A DNA stretch of 64,000 nt, from NCBI GenBank assembly GCA_037447605.1, contig CM074812.1, forward strand, positions 292,807 through 356,806. Reading direction: 5' to 3'. This stretch comes from Zygnema circumcarinatum. Taxonomy: Eukaryota; Streptophyta; Zygnematophyceae; Zygnematales; Zygnemataceae. Shown one piece after another: positions 52,384 through 63,771 of the stretch (its first letter is position 1; each line of letters opens with the position of its first letter). The notes below the pieces were generated by a model. The model had not been told where the DNA came from. It worked only from the letters and a program-made list of their open reading frames with translations, and made no database searches. Both the position numbers and the translations under genes were made by a program.

Positions 52384-53277
52384 TCAGATCATCGAAACCA
52401 AATCAGAGGATGACCCACTCCCAAAAAGTGAAGCAGTGGTAGCCAAAGCGAGCAACCCCATCTGAACATGCTGCGAAGCAATCAGACTGCGACCCCTCGC
52501 CCCTCTCCCTTCACAGTTAGGCACAGCCAACGAGAAGATCCCTGTCCCAGTTTCCGTAACTCCGTTCGACGAACCGGCTGCCGACACCTGGCAGGCTCGG
52601 CTTCTCCCAATCCGAGTATGTCCTCTAAAACGAGCCGCCACCGGCCCTCCCTTTACCCCCATAGGCTCTCCCCATGGCAGGACAGCTGTCGCTTTCCCAT
52701 TGGCCGGTGCCACCTCAGCACCAACCAGAGGCCACCACATCTGCCTCCTCTGCTCCCTTTGAAGCTTTCGAAGTCTCCGCGTTTCCCGGCGGACGATTCC
52801 ATTAAGGGCCAAAGTGTAATTTCGAGGGTCGTGATCTCTCGAGATCGAGCCATCTGAGCCGTAGGATCCGGGATCTGCGAGAATCTCGAGGGGGTGGGGG
52901 TTGTTCAAGATTGCACGCTGAGCTGCACGAACCTCGACGTGACACGTGGCACGCTCTGAGGGGAGAACTGCATCGTTCTGCTTAGGGTGCCGGATTCGGT
53001 ACAGTCCGGTGCCACGTGGCAGCAGGGCATGCTTCGGAGCCTGCCGCTCTTCTGGCTGTAGAACTACCATGGTGCCCATGGGAGCGTACATCAATCTCTG
53101 CAAATAAACAAATAAACAAATAAACAAGTCAATAATTAGAACCCAAAAGAAAAAAAAAAAAAAAAAAAAAAGAAGACTAAGAGATGCGACTAATGGCAAA
53201 TTTAAAGGAGCTTTCAAACCCTGGAAGAACTGGGCTGCTTCAAAAGCCTCTAAGAGACTGGAATTGGAGCCCCCCTC

Positions 53278-53311
<34 letters not shown>

Positions 53312-56300
53312 CTCTCACTCTCACTCTCACTCTCTCTCTCTTCTCTCTACTCTCTCTCTCCCCCCTTCAACCCTAGAAACTGGGCCTTTTTTGTGTACCT
53401 GATGAAGAAGGCAATGATGGTCTCTGAATGATGTGCTCATCCTCCTTAAAACCTCCGCAACATGGTCCGGATAGTCGCATGCAAAAGCCCTCGGAACGAG
53501 GTCTCTATGCATCATCACATTCTTCACATAAGCATGATGGAGCCCGAGAGAGAGGAGAAGATGGTCTCCTCCACACATGATAGATGGTGACCCAAATGTG
53601 TATACGGGTTGGAGACATTTTCTAGGGACTGCCCCTCTAACATGCATCATCAGGTTAAGGAGGGTGGCAAGACTCCCTCCTAGAGAGTGGCCTGTTAGGA
53701 AGATTTTGGCCTTGTCTTCTCCGTGTTCTTCTATGAAGGAGATGATTTGTGGGAGGAGGGTGTTATAGAGAGCTTGAGCTGCTTCATACATTCCGCGATG
53801 GACCATTACTCCCAAAGAGGGGTCGTCGAATACGACAGGATCGAAGGAGATGTTTGTCTGCCAACTGGCAAGGGAGTCTGAACCCTGTTTCAAAGAAAAA
53901 GAAGGAAAAGGAGTTTAGTAAAAGCAGAGGGAAGGAAGGAGGAAAGCGAGGAAGGGAGGGAGGGTCGAAAGGGAGGAAGGAAGGAAGAAAGGAAGGACGG
54001 GAGGGAGGGAAGGTAACGAGGGAGGAAGGAAGGACGAAAGGAAGGAACGGAGGCAGGGTTGGGAGGGAGGAAGGGAGAGAGGGAAAAGGGAGGGAGGGTA
54101 GGTAGAGAGGAAGGAACGAAGGAAGTATGGAAGGGAGGGAGAGAAGAAAGTCTGAGTTAGTTTTCTACACACCTGAATGACGAGATATCGAGAAGTTGTA
54201 TCCAACTTATCGCAGCAAAACCACTCGCAAGGACAAGACAAAGGAGAGGCAGGCCCCTTCTTCTTGCTGCTCTCAATGGCTCCTCCAACCATGGCTGCTG
54301 TGGCAACAACAGCCATCTCTTCTGTCTCTCCCACTGGGCTTCTCCTCTCCCCTCCCACTCCTCCCTTCTTCTCCTCCTCATCCTCTCTCGCCCTCATGAT
54401 CTCCTGTACCTCTCTCTCTGCTTCCTCACTCAACTCTATAGAATCAACCACATCCGACGACACATTCTCACTTCCAGGCTCCCGTTCCCTCACTACCTTC
54501 TCTTCTCCTTCCCCTGCAATTCTTTCTATGTCTGCCGAAGTAGCTTCTCCTTCCTTATCCTCCTCTACTGAAACCTTCTCACCACCCATATCCTCAACCT
54601 TCTCCTCTGCCATTGCTCCTATTCCCCCCTCCCCTCCTTCAAGTGGGGCAATTCCAGCTTGAAGGAGGCCTGCTACCTCACCACTTGTCTTTCCATCACC
54701 CCCATCTTCTTCTCTCCTCTTTTCTCTCTCCTTATCCTTCTCACTTGACCCTCCCTTTGGTAGCAAAGCCATGGATTGGGACTGCAGGTATGAAGCTGCA
54801 GCGGCTGCAAGGGAGTATGCAGTAGCGGGAGAGAGACCTTCACCTCTCTCTTTCTCTACCTCTCCCATCTCCTCATCACCCTCTCCTCCATTGCAGCCCG
54901 AGTCCCCTTCTTTCCCCGCCTTCTTTCCCGCCAGTTCGAGCTTCATTTTCTCCTTCGCCGCCTGCTCCGCCTTCACAGCGAGAGAGCTTGTGACATATTT
55001 GAAGCGATACTTCCGGTACAAATCTGCAGGCTGTTTCAAAGAAAAACCAAAAATAAATAAAATGGGAAAAGAAAAGAAAAGAAAAACCGAAAGAAAAAAG
55101 TAAGGACAAGTATCATTAACTCTTCTCTCACTGTAATGTTCTCTCCCTCCCCTCTCCCAATTCTTTCGTTCGTTCCCTCAACCAACCCCCTCTCTCTCGT
55201 TCCCTCTCTGAGCATAGTCATCTTGATCACATCTCCCTCTTTCCCTCTTCTCACTCCCTTCATCTGCACAGACAACTTAATTTTCCCTCTTCCTCCCGCT
55301 CTCTCACTCTCTCTACCTGCAGAGACAGCTTCATAATCATTTTTTCCTCACTTTCTCTCATTCCCTTGATCTGCAAAGACATATTGATCCCCTCCGCCCA
55401 CCACCTTCGCCCCCTCCCATTCTTCCATATACCCCTGACATGCTCCCTTTCTCTCCTTCACCTCCACAATAACCCAGCCTCTTCCAGAAAACAAATTGTC
55501 TCAAACCTCAATCCAAAAGAGATATGTATATATATATATATAGAACGAGAGAGAGAGAGCGAGAGAGAAAGAGTGTGGAAAGGGAGAAAGACAGAGGGCG
55601 AGCAAGAGAGAGAAGAGGGGGAAAGGGGAAGGGGAGAGAGTGAGAGGTCGCGCGAGGGAGAGAGAGAGAACTCACGTTGATCTGCGGAATTGTGTATGCC
55701 ATATCACATAGGACAGACATGACCGTCATAGTCCGAAGCTCCACAGGATCCACCTCCTCCAAAAATCTGCTCATGCTCTCCTCCGTGTGGACCTCCTTCA
55801 CCCTCTCCGCCTCTCTCACCAAGGGATTCCTCAGCCCCCTCTCTCCTACTCCCTCTCGCACTTTCTCTACCTCTCCCTCTCCATCCTCACACACCTGGCA
55901 GGCCCCACACTCCCCACACCGGCTGGATCCTCTCACTGCCTTCAAATTCTCAATCGCCTTCATTGCATTGCTGCTTTCATCGCCAGAATCTTTCTCCTCC
56001 CCCCTCTCTCCCTCCCTCTCTCCCACTACCCTCTCCTTCTGCTGCTGCTCCTGCCTCCAGTGGGAGAGAGTAGCCATAGCCCAGACACTCGTTTTCAAAG
56101 GCTTCTTCCCCGAGTCCCCCATAGCTGGATCCGTATACTTCCTGTCTGTGTTTTCATCAGGCTTTTTCTCCATCTGCTTGACGGCAGCCGCCCTAATGTG
56201 AGCCCTAAGGCCCCTCCAGAGAGAATGAAATCCAAGCATGTAGGGGCTCCATCCGCGCCCCTCCCTCTCCCTCTGCTCCTCCTCCTTTCCGTATTGATCA

Positions 56301-56935
56301 GCACTCACAACAATAGCCAGCTGCTCCTTCCTCTCCGCCATGTCCTCCTCCCCTCTCTCTCTCCCTCCTCCCTCACTCTCTCTATTCCAATCCTCGCCCA
56401 CTTCCTCAAACTCCTCCTCCTCCTCCTCCTCCCCAGCAAGCCCATCTCCTCCTCTTCCATGCTCATCCACCCCCCCCTCCGTTCCAAATTCCGTAAAACG
56501 CTCATTCTGCATGGAACAACCCTGCTCGCTCCCATCCCTTTCAGGCGTCAAAACCAAGCAGTTTTCCGTCAAATTGCTTCCAGATTTCGCCCTTTCTTGA
56601 CGCGGATCCGCCGCCTCTCTGAACCATAGAAACTGAAGCGGTAAGGGAAACGGCGACTTTGGCGGAATCGGCAACGGAGACAACATGGAACCTGCTCTCT
56701 GCCCTTCAGATTGTGAGGGAGGGGAGGAGGCAGAGAGGTCCTTCAATCCTGACTTGAATTGCCCCTGTTCACACCTCTCCAGGGGTGCCAGCTGTCCCGG
56801 CAGATCCACGCTGCTGCTGCCATTACCGGTGCTTCTGCTGCTGCTGCTTCCGCCACTGCTGCCACGTGTCACTACTAGGAAACCCCTCGAAGTTAGGGTT
56901 TGGTGAAAAGCCGCCGACGAATGAACCGCCAACAT
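52384..56935 (-). CDS. PLIP-like plastid class 3 lipase (phospholipase A1 type), 4 exons
   Basis: Exons on the minus strand: 56935-55676, 55030-54173, 53884-53399, 53097-52384; all in phase, 1105 residues. Plant PLIPs cut acyl chains from plastid glycerolipids and feed seed oil or jasmonate synthesis; that role is known for the family and inferred here. Sequence: QGSDSLASWQTNISF-like entry, VHRGMYEAAQ, TGHSLGG with catalytic Ser about 773, MHRDLVPRAF with Asp about 834, and NNPHPLEILAD with the likely catalytic His about 936; then YGSDGSISRDHDPRNY and WWPLV as in PLIPs. The start at 56935 gives a Ser/Gly-rich N-terminus fitting a transit peptide. A long region (about 100-700) is acidic and low-complexity, with a CGECGACQVCEDGE cysteine cluster and RFLEEVDPVELRTMTVMSVL before the lipase core. 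It is larger than the 600-700 residues usual in seed plants. Confidence 0.93.
53279..53365 (+). repeat. CT-rich microsatellite in lipase intron 3
   Basis: CTCTCT and CACTCT units, pyrimidine on the plus strand and so purine on the coding strand of this gene. An A-rich run (53147-53171) follows toward the acceptor. Confidence 0.9.
53925..54155 (+). repeat. GGAAGGAAGG-rich tract in lipase intron 2
   Basis: Irregular GGAAGGAA and GGGAGGGA units on the plus strand, which is a pyrimidine tract on the coding strand leading to the acceptor of exon 3. Confidence 0.9.
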
Positions 56936-59698
56936 GGCTACCTCACCTACCACCCCCTTTCCCTCCCTCCCTCCCTCTTTCTCTCTCTCTCTCCCCCCTC
57001 TCTCTCTCTCTGTCTCTCTCCCTCCCTCTCTCCCTCTCCCTCTCCCTCTCCCTCTCCCTCTCCCTCTCTCCCTATCCAGCCTGCCTCGTCTCCCCTTCGG
57101 CCCTTACCACAACCTGACGGCCCACCGCTCTTCAAGAGGGCAAAAACCCCCTATCTTAAGAAAACTAAGGGGGGGGAGCGCCCTTCGTCACCCAGCGGCC
57201 CATGTCTTCCCCGACACGTACGTCGCGCGTGCGAGTACGCTCGCCCTCCGCCACGCCACGCTCTGATTGGCCGAGAGCCACACACCGTCCGCGGCGGCCC
57301 ATGTGTTTCAGAAATCGCACTCTAAAAAATACAGAGAGGAAAATTTCGAATTTTCCTGACTTGTGGTCGAAAGTGATCTCCACCGTCCGTTCGGTTCGTA
57401 TTTCAATCTGAGCCGTCCTTTTTCGGCCAAAGGGGCGGAAAATTGGGAAATGACGTGGCGCAATATAAGGCGCAAAGTGAGTCTGACGTGGTGGCAGGTT
57501 CAGGCTGCTTGAGCACCAGCCACGTCGACGACCAATGGGAGAGCGGCGTCACAAGTGCGGGGCCGCTAGCTGACAAGACTTGGGTGCTCTAGAAGCTGGC
57601 AGGCGGCTCTCCACCGACAAAAAAGATTGACCAAAATCCGGAGCCGCGTCTGGTTGGGGGCTTTTCACGTCAGGGTCTTGACTGCGTTGACGACACGTGG
57701 AGCTTGGAATCGGTTTAAAGCGCCGAGCAGCCGCCACCTCAGGGACAGTCCAGCCAGGTCAAGATTTTGGGGCTCCAACAGGGCGCCACGTCACCGCAAG
57801 TCATCGCTTACGTGGCACGGGCACTTTTCCGCGTCCAAATTCCGTACGGAATACCCGTCGGCACTCGGCGGCGCATTTTTGGCCCTTGGAACGGTCGAAA
57901 TTTGGAGGATAATACGACAGCCCAACGTGTACGAACGTACGAATATAACACGGGGACCAATGACATATAACCAGGTGTCACCTACCGACGCCGGTAGATT
58001 TTTCGTACAGTGAACCTTCCGCCGGAAATTTTATTTTCTGCATTTTGGATACGGTAACGGACAGGCAAAATTTCGTCTACGTACTGAATAAACTAACAAA
58101 AGTTGTGGGGATGGAAACATGTTTCATTAGTACTCATGAGTACAATGTTGCTTGTTGTTCTTGTTTAAAACTCCCTCAAAATTCTAACTACAGTAACGCT
58201 TAATTTGAACTATTAGCAAGCATTGTCCAACCGCACTACATGTGTACTCGACACGTGGCGAGACACAGATGCTCGAGTCTTGCTGGCAATGGAGAAAAGG
58301 GCCCATCAGAAAGGCGTGTGTCTCTCGTTAAAGTTAAATAGACTAAAGTCACGCCGACCCCTTCAACGGTCACTTTCAGCGTCAAGCTCTCAGCGCCGTC
58401 GATTTTGTCACATCAGCAATATCGGACGGCGCACGTTGCACTTCATGTCACGGTCAAACCAATGATATTATGGCACATGGCAGCTTTCTGGAAAGGCAAT
58501 AATGACACCATGCCACGTGGCATCTCTTTGGCCACGTGACTTGCAGGGCGGTGCAGTCCCGTTGAAACCCGTCTTTGCCGTTCTATGCCAAATCGGAAAA
58601 CCAGTTCCACTAGAACTGCCGCATAGAGCGAAAATTGCTAACTGAACTGAACTGAACTGGACTTTGAACATTTACTTATACCGTTCGACACACAAGCTCA
58701 TGGAACACAGTTAGGGTTTGTGGAGGTGCTCTCGGGCGGCCTTCCTCCCCCACCACTCATCACAGGCTCTCATTTGCCTTCAATTTTTACGTGTACAAGG
58801 AGGGAGGCTTGCTCCTGAAGGGATTCAGCATATCAAGTATGTGTTCTCTGCATCGCATATATTTTCTGAAATGAGAGGGCTTACTTTTCAGTCTGTCCCT
58901 GCATCAAGGACTTCAGGGCAGCAATGCCCATGCATGCATGTATCCAGGCATGCATGTGCTTGTGCTTCCGCAGAGCATGTTTGTGCACAGGCATGCATGT
59001 ATGGATGTGCACATGTATACATGCGTTCATGCATGAGTTTAGAAAGCTGGCAGGGGGCATCAGACATGGCCATGTACATGTATCCATGATGCCATGCAAT
59101 TCATCATGCGCATGCTTCTGCACAGCCATAAGCAGTTCTGGCGGCAACATGCAAATGTGGATCGGAGAGAAAGGGAAAGAGAGATGCAGATCGGATCCAA
59201 AACAAAAAAAAAAATCTATCGCATGGCTGCGTCAGGGCTCTGTCTTTTTGCTTTTGTCTCTATGGGGCTTCTCCAACCTGCCTTTTCATCTCCCCTCCTC
59301 AGAGGATCCTCTTTTGATCCCTCTCCTCTCCCTCTCCCTCTCCTTCTCCCTCTCCCTCTCTCTCCCTCTCCCTCTCCCTCTCCCTCTCCTTCTCCCTCTC
59401 CCTCTCCTTCTCCCTCTCCCTCTCCTCTCCCTCTCCCTCTCCCTCTCCCTCTCCCTCTCCCTCTCCCTCTCCCTCTCCCTCTCCCTCTCCCTCTCCCACT
59501 CCCTTTCCCTCAGTCAGATGTACCATTTAATGGGGAAAACTCTAACCCTAGTGGTTGCTTTTACCCGACAATGTGACAGGCTGTTTTTCGATACTCTCCA
59601 TTGAACTTGTCCTTACAAAAATGTTAATTTTTCATTTCAAATGTAAAGGCGCCTTTACTTAGTTAGGCCTTGAACTGTTGCGATTTCTTAAAGAAGTA
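56936..59698. promoter_or_regulatory. Divergent intergenic region between lipase and coiled-coil genes
   Basis: Upstream of both genes. 56960-57075 is a CCCTCT tract next to the lipase start. CCAAT boxes occur at 57264-57270 (as ATTGG) and 57532-57536. CACGTG cores occur at 57694, 58252, 58513 and 58533, and TGACGTGG/GCCACGTC variants at 57450-57800. TGCATG-rich sequence fills 58926-59100, and a (CCCTCT)n array fills 59316-59515. Short frames here show no family features. Confidence 0.5.
59316..59515 (+). repeat. (CCCTCT)n microsatellite
   Basis: About 200 bases of CCCTCT with CCTTCT variants, 180 bases before the next gene's start codon. Confidence 0.95.
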
Positions 59699-61963
59699 AT
59701 GGCGAGAGCCCCTCTCGATCCTTCGAAGCTTGTTCCGGAGACTATCGATGGCATTCCGGGCGACATTCCCGTTATAACATACACAGAGAAGGTGATATCT
59801 TCTGTGCCTCACTTGAACCTCACTCCGAAGGTCATAAACTGTGTTTAGTTTCGTATTAAACAAACTGAATTGGTTCATGTGATTCTCATTGTTTGAACAT
59901 TTCTGCGCTTTTTGGGGTTTAAAGGATTTCTCGATAAGATTAGCTTATAATTCGAGATGGTCGTCGGCAAGAATGTGGTGAAAACCAAACAGTTGACTTT
60001 TTGAATTTAAATTTAGTATCTCGCGAGTGGATCAACTAGCATACGATTATTCATAAAATTCTTTTGGCATTGACGATAGTATAACGTGATGGGCGGCCTC
60101 TCCTCGAAACCCTAAAATTCTAATTACTGAATCTCTCGTATCTCCTGTGTTGCGAATTTGGAGTTTATGAACAGGTCTTGGAAGCTAAGGAGAAGGTTCT
60201 GCGAAAGTGAGTTCGAACCCATTTTCTTTACTAAAGGAAAGCAAATTGATTTATCCTTTATCATGAATGCCTTCCCCCCCCCTTCCCTCCCTCTCCCTCC
60301 TCTTCTCCTATTCTCGCCTCCCCTCACCCTCCCCACCCCTCCCTCGCAGGCTCAACTTAGACCTAAAGCAAATTCTTCAATCTTTCCAATCCGCAGGTAC
60401 ATAGAAGAAAACTATGCCAAACTTCAAAGTGTGGAGAAGGAGTTGGCTGCTCTCACCTTGGAAGTGAAGCTCACGTCGGGCTCGAAAAAGGCAGGTAAGG
60501 TCCACAGAATATTTTTAAAGTGTTTTTGATTTTTTAGTGAGCCCCTGATCCCTTCAAAGCGGGCTTTTGGTATTACAACCTCTTGACACTTTTCTATCTG
60601 TTAATAACCTAAAGAAATTTCAACCTCCTTTTCTGTAATTTAAAGGGTTCCGGCATTGCCAAAGGGAGTCTTGCCTTTTAAGTCCTTCAAATTTCTGCAT
60701 GTCTTGACTTATTCTGCAGCTTTGGAGCATTTACGACGCAAAATCGAGCAATCTTCAGAAAAGATTAAGGCGGCGAGGTCAAAGGAAGAAGCTGCTAAGA
60801 AGGTATCTCCTTCGGAACATCACTTCTAACAGCTACTTTCAATCTATTTTCTTTTTAATTTTATTTCCCTCCTTTCTTTCTTTCTTTGTTGTTTGATTTG
60901 ATTGTTTTTAAACTCATTTCCATGGAGCTGCAGGCGTGGGAGGGGGCAGCGAAGGCAGTGGCGGATGAAGAGGTGGTGAAGGCGAGTCTCTGCTCGGACC
61001 TGAAGACAATGGTGAGCTCAAACAGCTCCTCTTTCTGCTCCTTAATGTGAGGCCTATGGGCTATGGGGATGTATGCAGACATCCATGCATGCATACATAC
61101 ATACATGCACGCATGCATGCATGGATGGAGGTATGCATGTTCGTACTACATGTATGCATCTATCCATCTTTGCATGTTGGTAATGCATGTTTTCATGTGT
61201 ATGCATGTATGCATGTATGGCAGGTAATGGATAGTATGTATGTATGTATGCATGTATGGGTAATTTCCTTCTCTATTCATCGGTATATTTTTCATTGATT
61301 TCATTCTTTTTCGTATGGAGGTGTAAGGGGGGCATTAACGGCAGGTGGTGCACACATGGAACTGTGGCTGATGATGGGTTTGGCGGCTTTCTAACAGGTG
61401 CAAGAAAGCGCCATGCAACAATATCAGAGATTGGAGGAGCTCACTCGGAAATTGGACGCGCTGAACCCTGATCTCGCCGGGGGGGTGTACGAGGTTTTGG
61501 AGGGATTAAGGGCCAAGATTGCGCCACATGGCCTGCCCGTATTGGTCCGGCTCGTCTCCCTCTCTCTCCCTCTCTCTCTCTCCCATATCAGATCCTCATG
61601 TGCTTTTGTTTTTGCTTTCTCTTTTTTAGTTTTTTGAAATGTGTTTTTTTCTTTTACTTAATGCAGGCTGATGCAAATCCCGGGCAGACCCAATCCGCCA
61701 ATGAGCAGGCTCAGCCGGAAGCTGTCAGCCAAGAAGGTGCAAAGGAGGGTAATCCGGGCAGTGAGAGTCAAAACATTTCAGCAGCTGCCCAGCCTGAGGG
61801 GCAGGTTTCTGAGAAAAAACCGGCGGCTGCTCACGTTCCGCTTAAGGGGAGGGGGAGAGGGCGCGGGCGGGGAAGAGGGGGCGGCTCTTTGGTCCTTAAA
61901 CCTGGAAACCCAGGAAGCCAATGGACGGGAGCTGGGTTCAATGTTGACGATGTGGCAGAATAG
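59699..61963 (+). CDS. Small plant coiled-coil protein, golgin/GORAB-like, 7 exons
   Basis: Exons 59699-59791, 60175-60206, 60397-60494, 60720-60802, 60934-61011, 61398-61538 and 61667-61963; all junctions in phase, 273 residues. The start MARAPLDPSKLVPETIDGIP follows the last upstream stop. Residues about 31-165 form a continuous charged helix: KYIEENYAKLQSVEKELAAL, VKLTSGSKKAALEHLRRKIE, EEAAKKAWEGAAKAVADEE, YQRLEELTRKLDALNPD. The C-terminus is Gln/Pro-rich, then GRGRGRGRGRGGGS (an RG box, maybe RNA- or protein-binding), and ends WTGAGFNVDDVAE. From memory it resembles plant proteins annotated as RAB6-interacting golgin-like; this name is a weak guess, while the gene model is firm. The last intron donor could be at 61539 or 12 bases later. 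Confidence 0.85.
61060..61265 (+). repeat. GCATGCATG/GTATGTATG-rich tract in intron 5 of the coiled-coil gene
   Basis: Dense ATGCATGC and ATGTATGC words, especially at 61083-61125 and 61195-61260, inside the intron 61012-61397. A similar tract lies at 58926-59100. Confidence 0.85.
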
Positions 61964-62679
61964 TGAATAGGTTGGTTCACTATCTATTTGTATTTTTTAA
62001 GTAGGTTTTAGGATTTCCTTTTTTGCAAAAGGGATTTCTTTTTATTCGGCATTCTTTTTCTTGAGAAAAAAAAGGGAAAAACGCCCACAAGCTTGTGTCG
62101 GTGTTGAGCTTAAAATTTTGAAATTAAAAGTTAAAACGATGTGCACATTGAGTTGAAGACGTTTCGGGAGTTTAGGCTTTACAGAATTTTCCAGCAGACC
62201 CAGACGTGGCAGTCAGACAAACAGACAGACAAACATACAGTCAGACAGACAGTCGACATACAGACGGACATACATACAGACATAGACAGACAGGCAGATA
62301 CAGACAGACAGACGGACAGACAGAGACAGACAGACGGAGAGAGAGGGAGACTAACAACAGACAAACAGGAGCAGACTTTATTGAGACACTTTTCATATTT
62401 CCAAAATGCTCAAAAGACTCTCTTTTATTAGTACCACGTTACATGCTTCCAGACAGGTTTTGCAGGGAACCCCTCCTGACTGCAAAAACCTTCCGGTGAG
62501 CGTTCACACGGAGTGAACGGGTTCAGAATATGATGAGATGATGATGTATGTGATATCTTCTAATGATGATATATGATATTACTGTCTATACAATATGGTA
62601 AACTTAATTCGGTAAAACGTCAAAACTACGTCCCGATTATGATACAGTAAATCACATTCCACATACGATTCAATCTGAT
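61964..62679. other. 3' flank and intergenic with an ACAG microsatellite
   Basis: After the stop codon comes a 3'-UTR-like AT-rich stretch, then ACAGACAG repeats at 62215-62345 with CATACAG variants, then AT-rich sequence with TGATGATGTATGTGATA words. No gene recognised. Confidence 0.6.
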
Positions 62680-63065
62680 CACTCTCCCTCGCTCTCGCTC
62701 TCCCTCTCCCTCTCCCAAGAAAACCTCAANNNNNNNNNNNNNNNNNNNNNNNNNNNNNNNNNNNNNNNNNNNNNNNNNNNNNNNNNNNNNNNNNNNNNNN
62801 NNNNNNNNNNNNNNNNNNNNNNNNNNNNNGAGGGTGAGGGTGAGGGTGAGGTAGAGGGAGAGGGAGAGGGAGATGGAGAGGGAGAGGGAGGGGAGGGAGA
62901 GAGGGGTGACGGGAGGGAGAAGGAGAGGAAGGGAAGGAGAGGGAGGAAGCCGGAGGAGGGAGGCGAAACGACAGTGGAATTGGACGGAGGGGGAGGAAGG
63001 TGAGAGGGAGTGGGAATAAGAAAAGGAGAAGGGGAGGGAGAGGAGGGGGAGGGAGAGAGTTGCTC
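62680..63065 (+). repeat. CT to GA low-complexity tract around a 100-N gap
   Basis: 62683-62717 is CTCTCC-rich, N fills 62730-62829, and 62830-63065 is GAGGGAGAGG-rich. The switch from pyrimidine to purine across the gap may mean an inverted repeat was not assembled. Confidence 0.85.
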
Positions 63066-63193
63066 CAAGTTTTAGACGATCTAATACTTATCATGATTCT
63101 CCTCTCCAAGGAGCAATTCAAGACTATAGCTTAAGATCTTTTAGGGATTTCACTGTTTCTAGGTTATTTAGGGTTTTCCGGGTTCAGCTTCAC

Positions 63194-63771
63194 CTCGAGA
63201 TTTTTCACAAACTGCGAAGCCTGACGACTGTCCAATCCAAGAAGGGGCGCGTCAAAAAACAGCACTGACGGATTCGCAGACAGTTCCACGGCAGTTAAAA
63301 TCCGTTTAACTTTCTCCATAGAACCTCCGCCCTTCACAAGAGCGTTGAGCACCTGCTTCCTTTGACTCCAAACTCCCACACACCGAAGAATCTGGAAAAA
63401 AAAAAAAAAAAATTAGAATTAGAAACTAGGGCTAAAATTCTTTGAGAAGTCTGACAAAACTAGGCTTTCCAAACCATTAATGTTTCAACGTCTTATACAC
63501 ATATGATTTTTTATTTTTTTTTTATTTTTTTTTGAAGTTGTAAAGGAGCATGGTCTACCCACCTCCTCCACAAGGCTCATTCTCTGCTCTCTCGTCACCT
63601 CCCGCGGTAAATTCATGGCTGCTCTATAGAGCATATTTTCTTCCACAGTTAAGTATGGAGGGTATACTTCTGCCCTATGAATGTATCCTGTTGCGCGGAT
63701 CCATGTCGTTCTAGTTCGAGGAAATCCGTTCACCAGAACGCTCCCCCCTATGCGTCCATTAATTCTCCTCC
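63194..63771 (-). CDS. ABC transporter nucleotide-binding domain (ABCG/PDR-like, NBD2 type), partial, degenerate motifs
   Basis: Two exons on the minus strand, 63771-63563 and 63391-63194, in phase. Residues resemble the second nucleotide-binding domain of full-size ABCG/PDR transporters: GRIGGSVLVNGFPRTRTTWI, RATGYIHRAEVYPPYLTVEE, NMLYRAAMNLPREVTREQRM, then KRILTAVELSANPSVLFFDA and PLLGLDSRQAS. The Walker A exon would lie beyond 63771, but no candidate is seen before the right edge. The signature loop reads VKGGGSMEKVKR where LSxxQRKR is usual, and Walker B reads LFFDAP instead of LFMDEP, so the catalytic Glu is Ala. The Q-loop has HRAE where EQND or similar is usual. Alternatively the second exon ends at a stop at 63164-63166. 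It could be a pseudogene or a regulatory, non-hydrolysing domain. Confidence 0.75.

Noticed and set aside
58924-59604. 226-residue plus-strand frame upstream of the coiled-coil gene
   Set aside because: Built from TGCATG and CCCTCT repeats; the true start at 59699 has in-phase exons.
63164-63193. Stop codon at 63164 as the end of the ABC gene
   Set aside because: A GAG|GTGAAG donor at 63194 keeps phase 0 and the domain is incomplete there, so splicing onward is more likely; not excluded.
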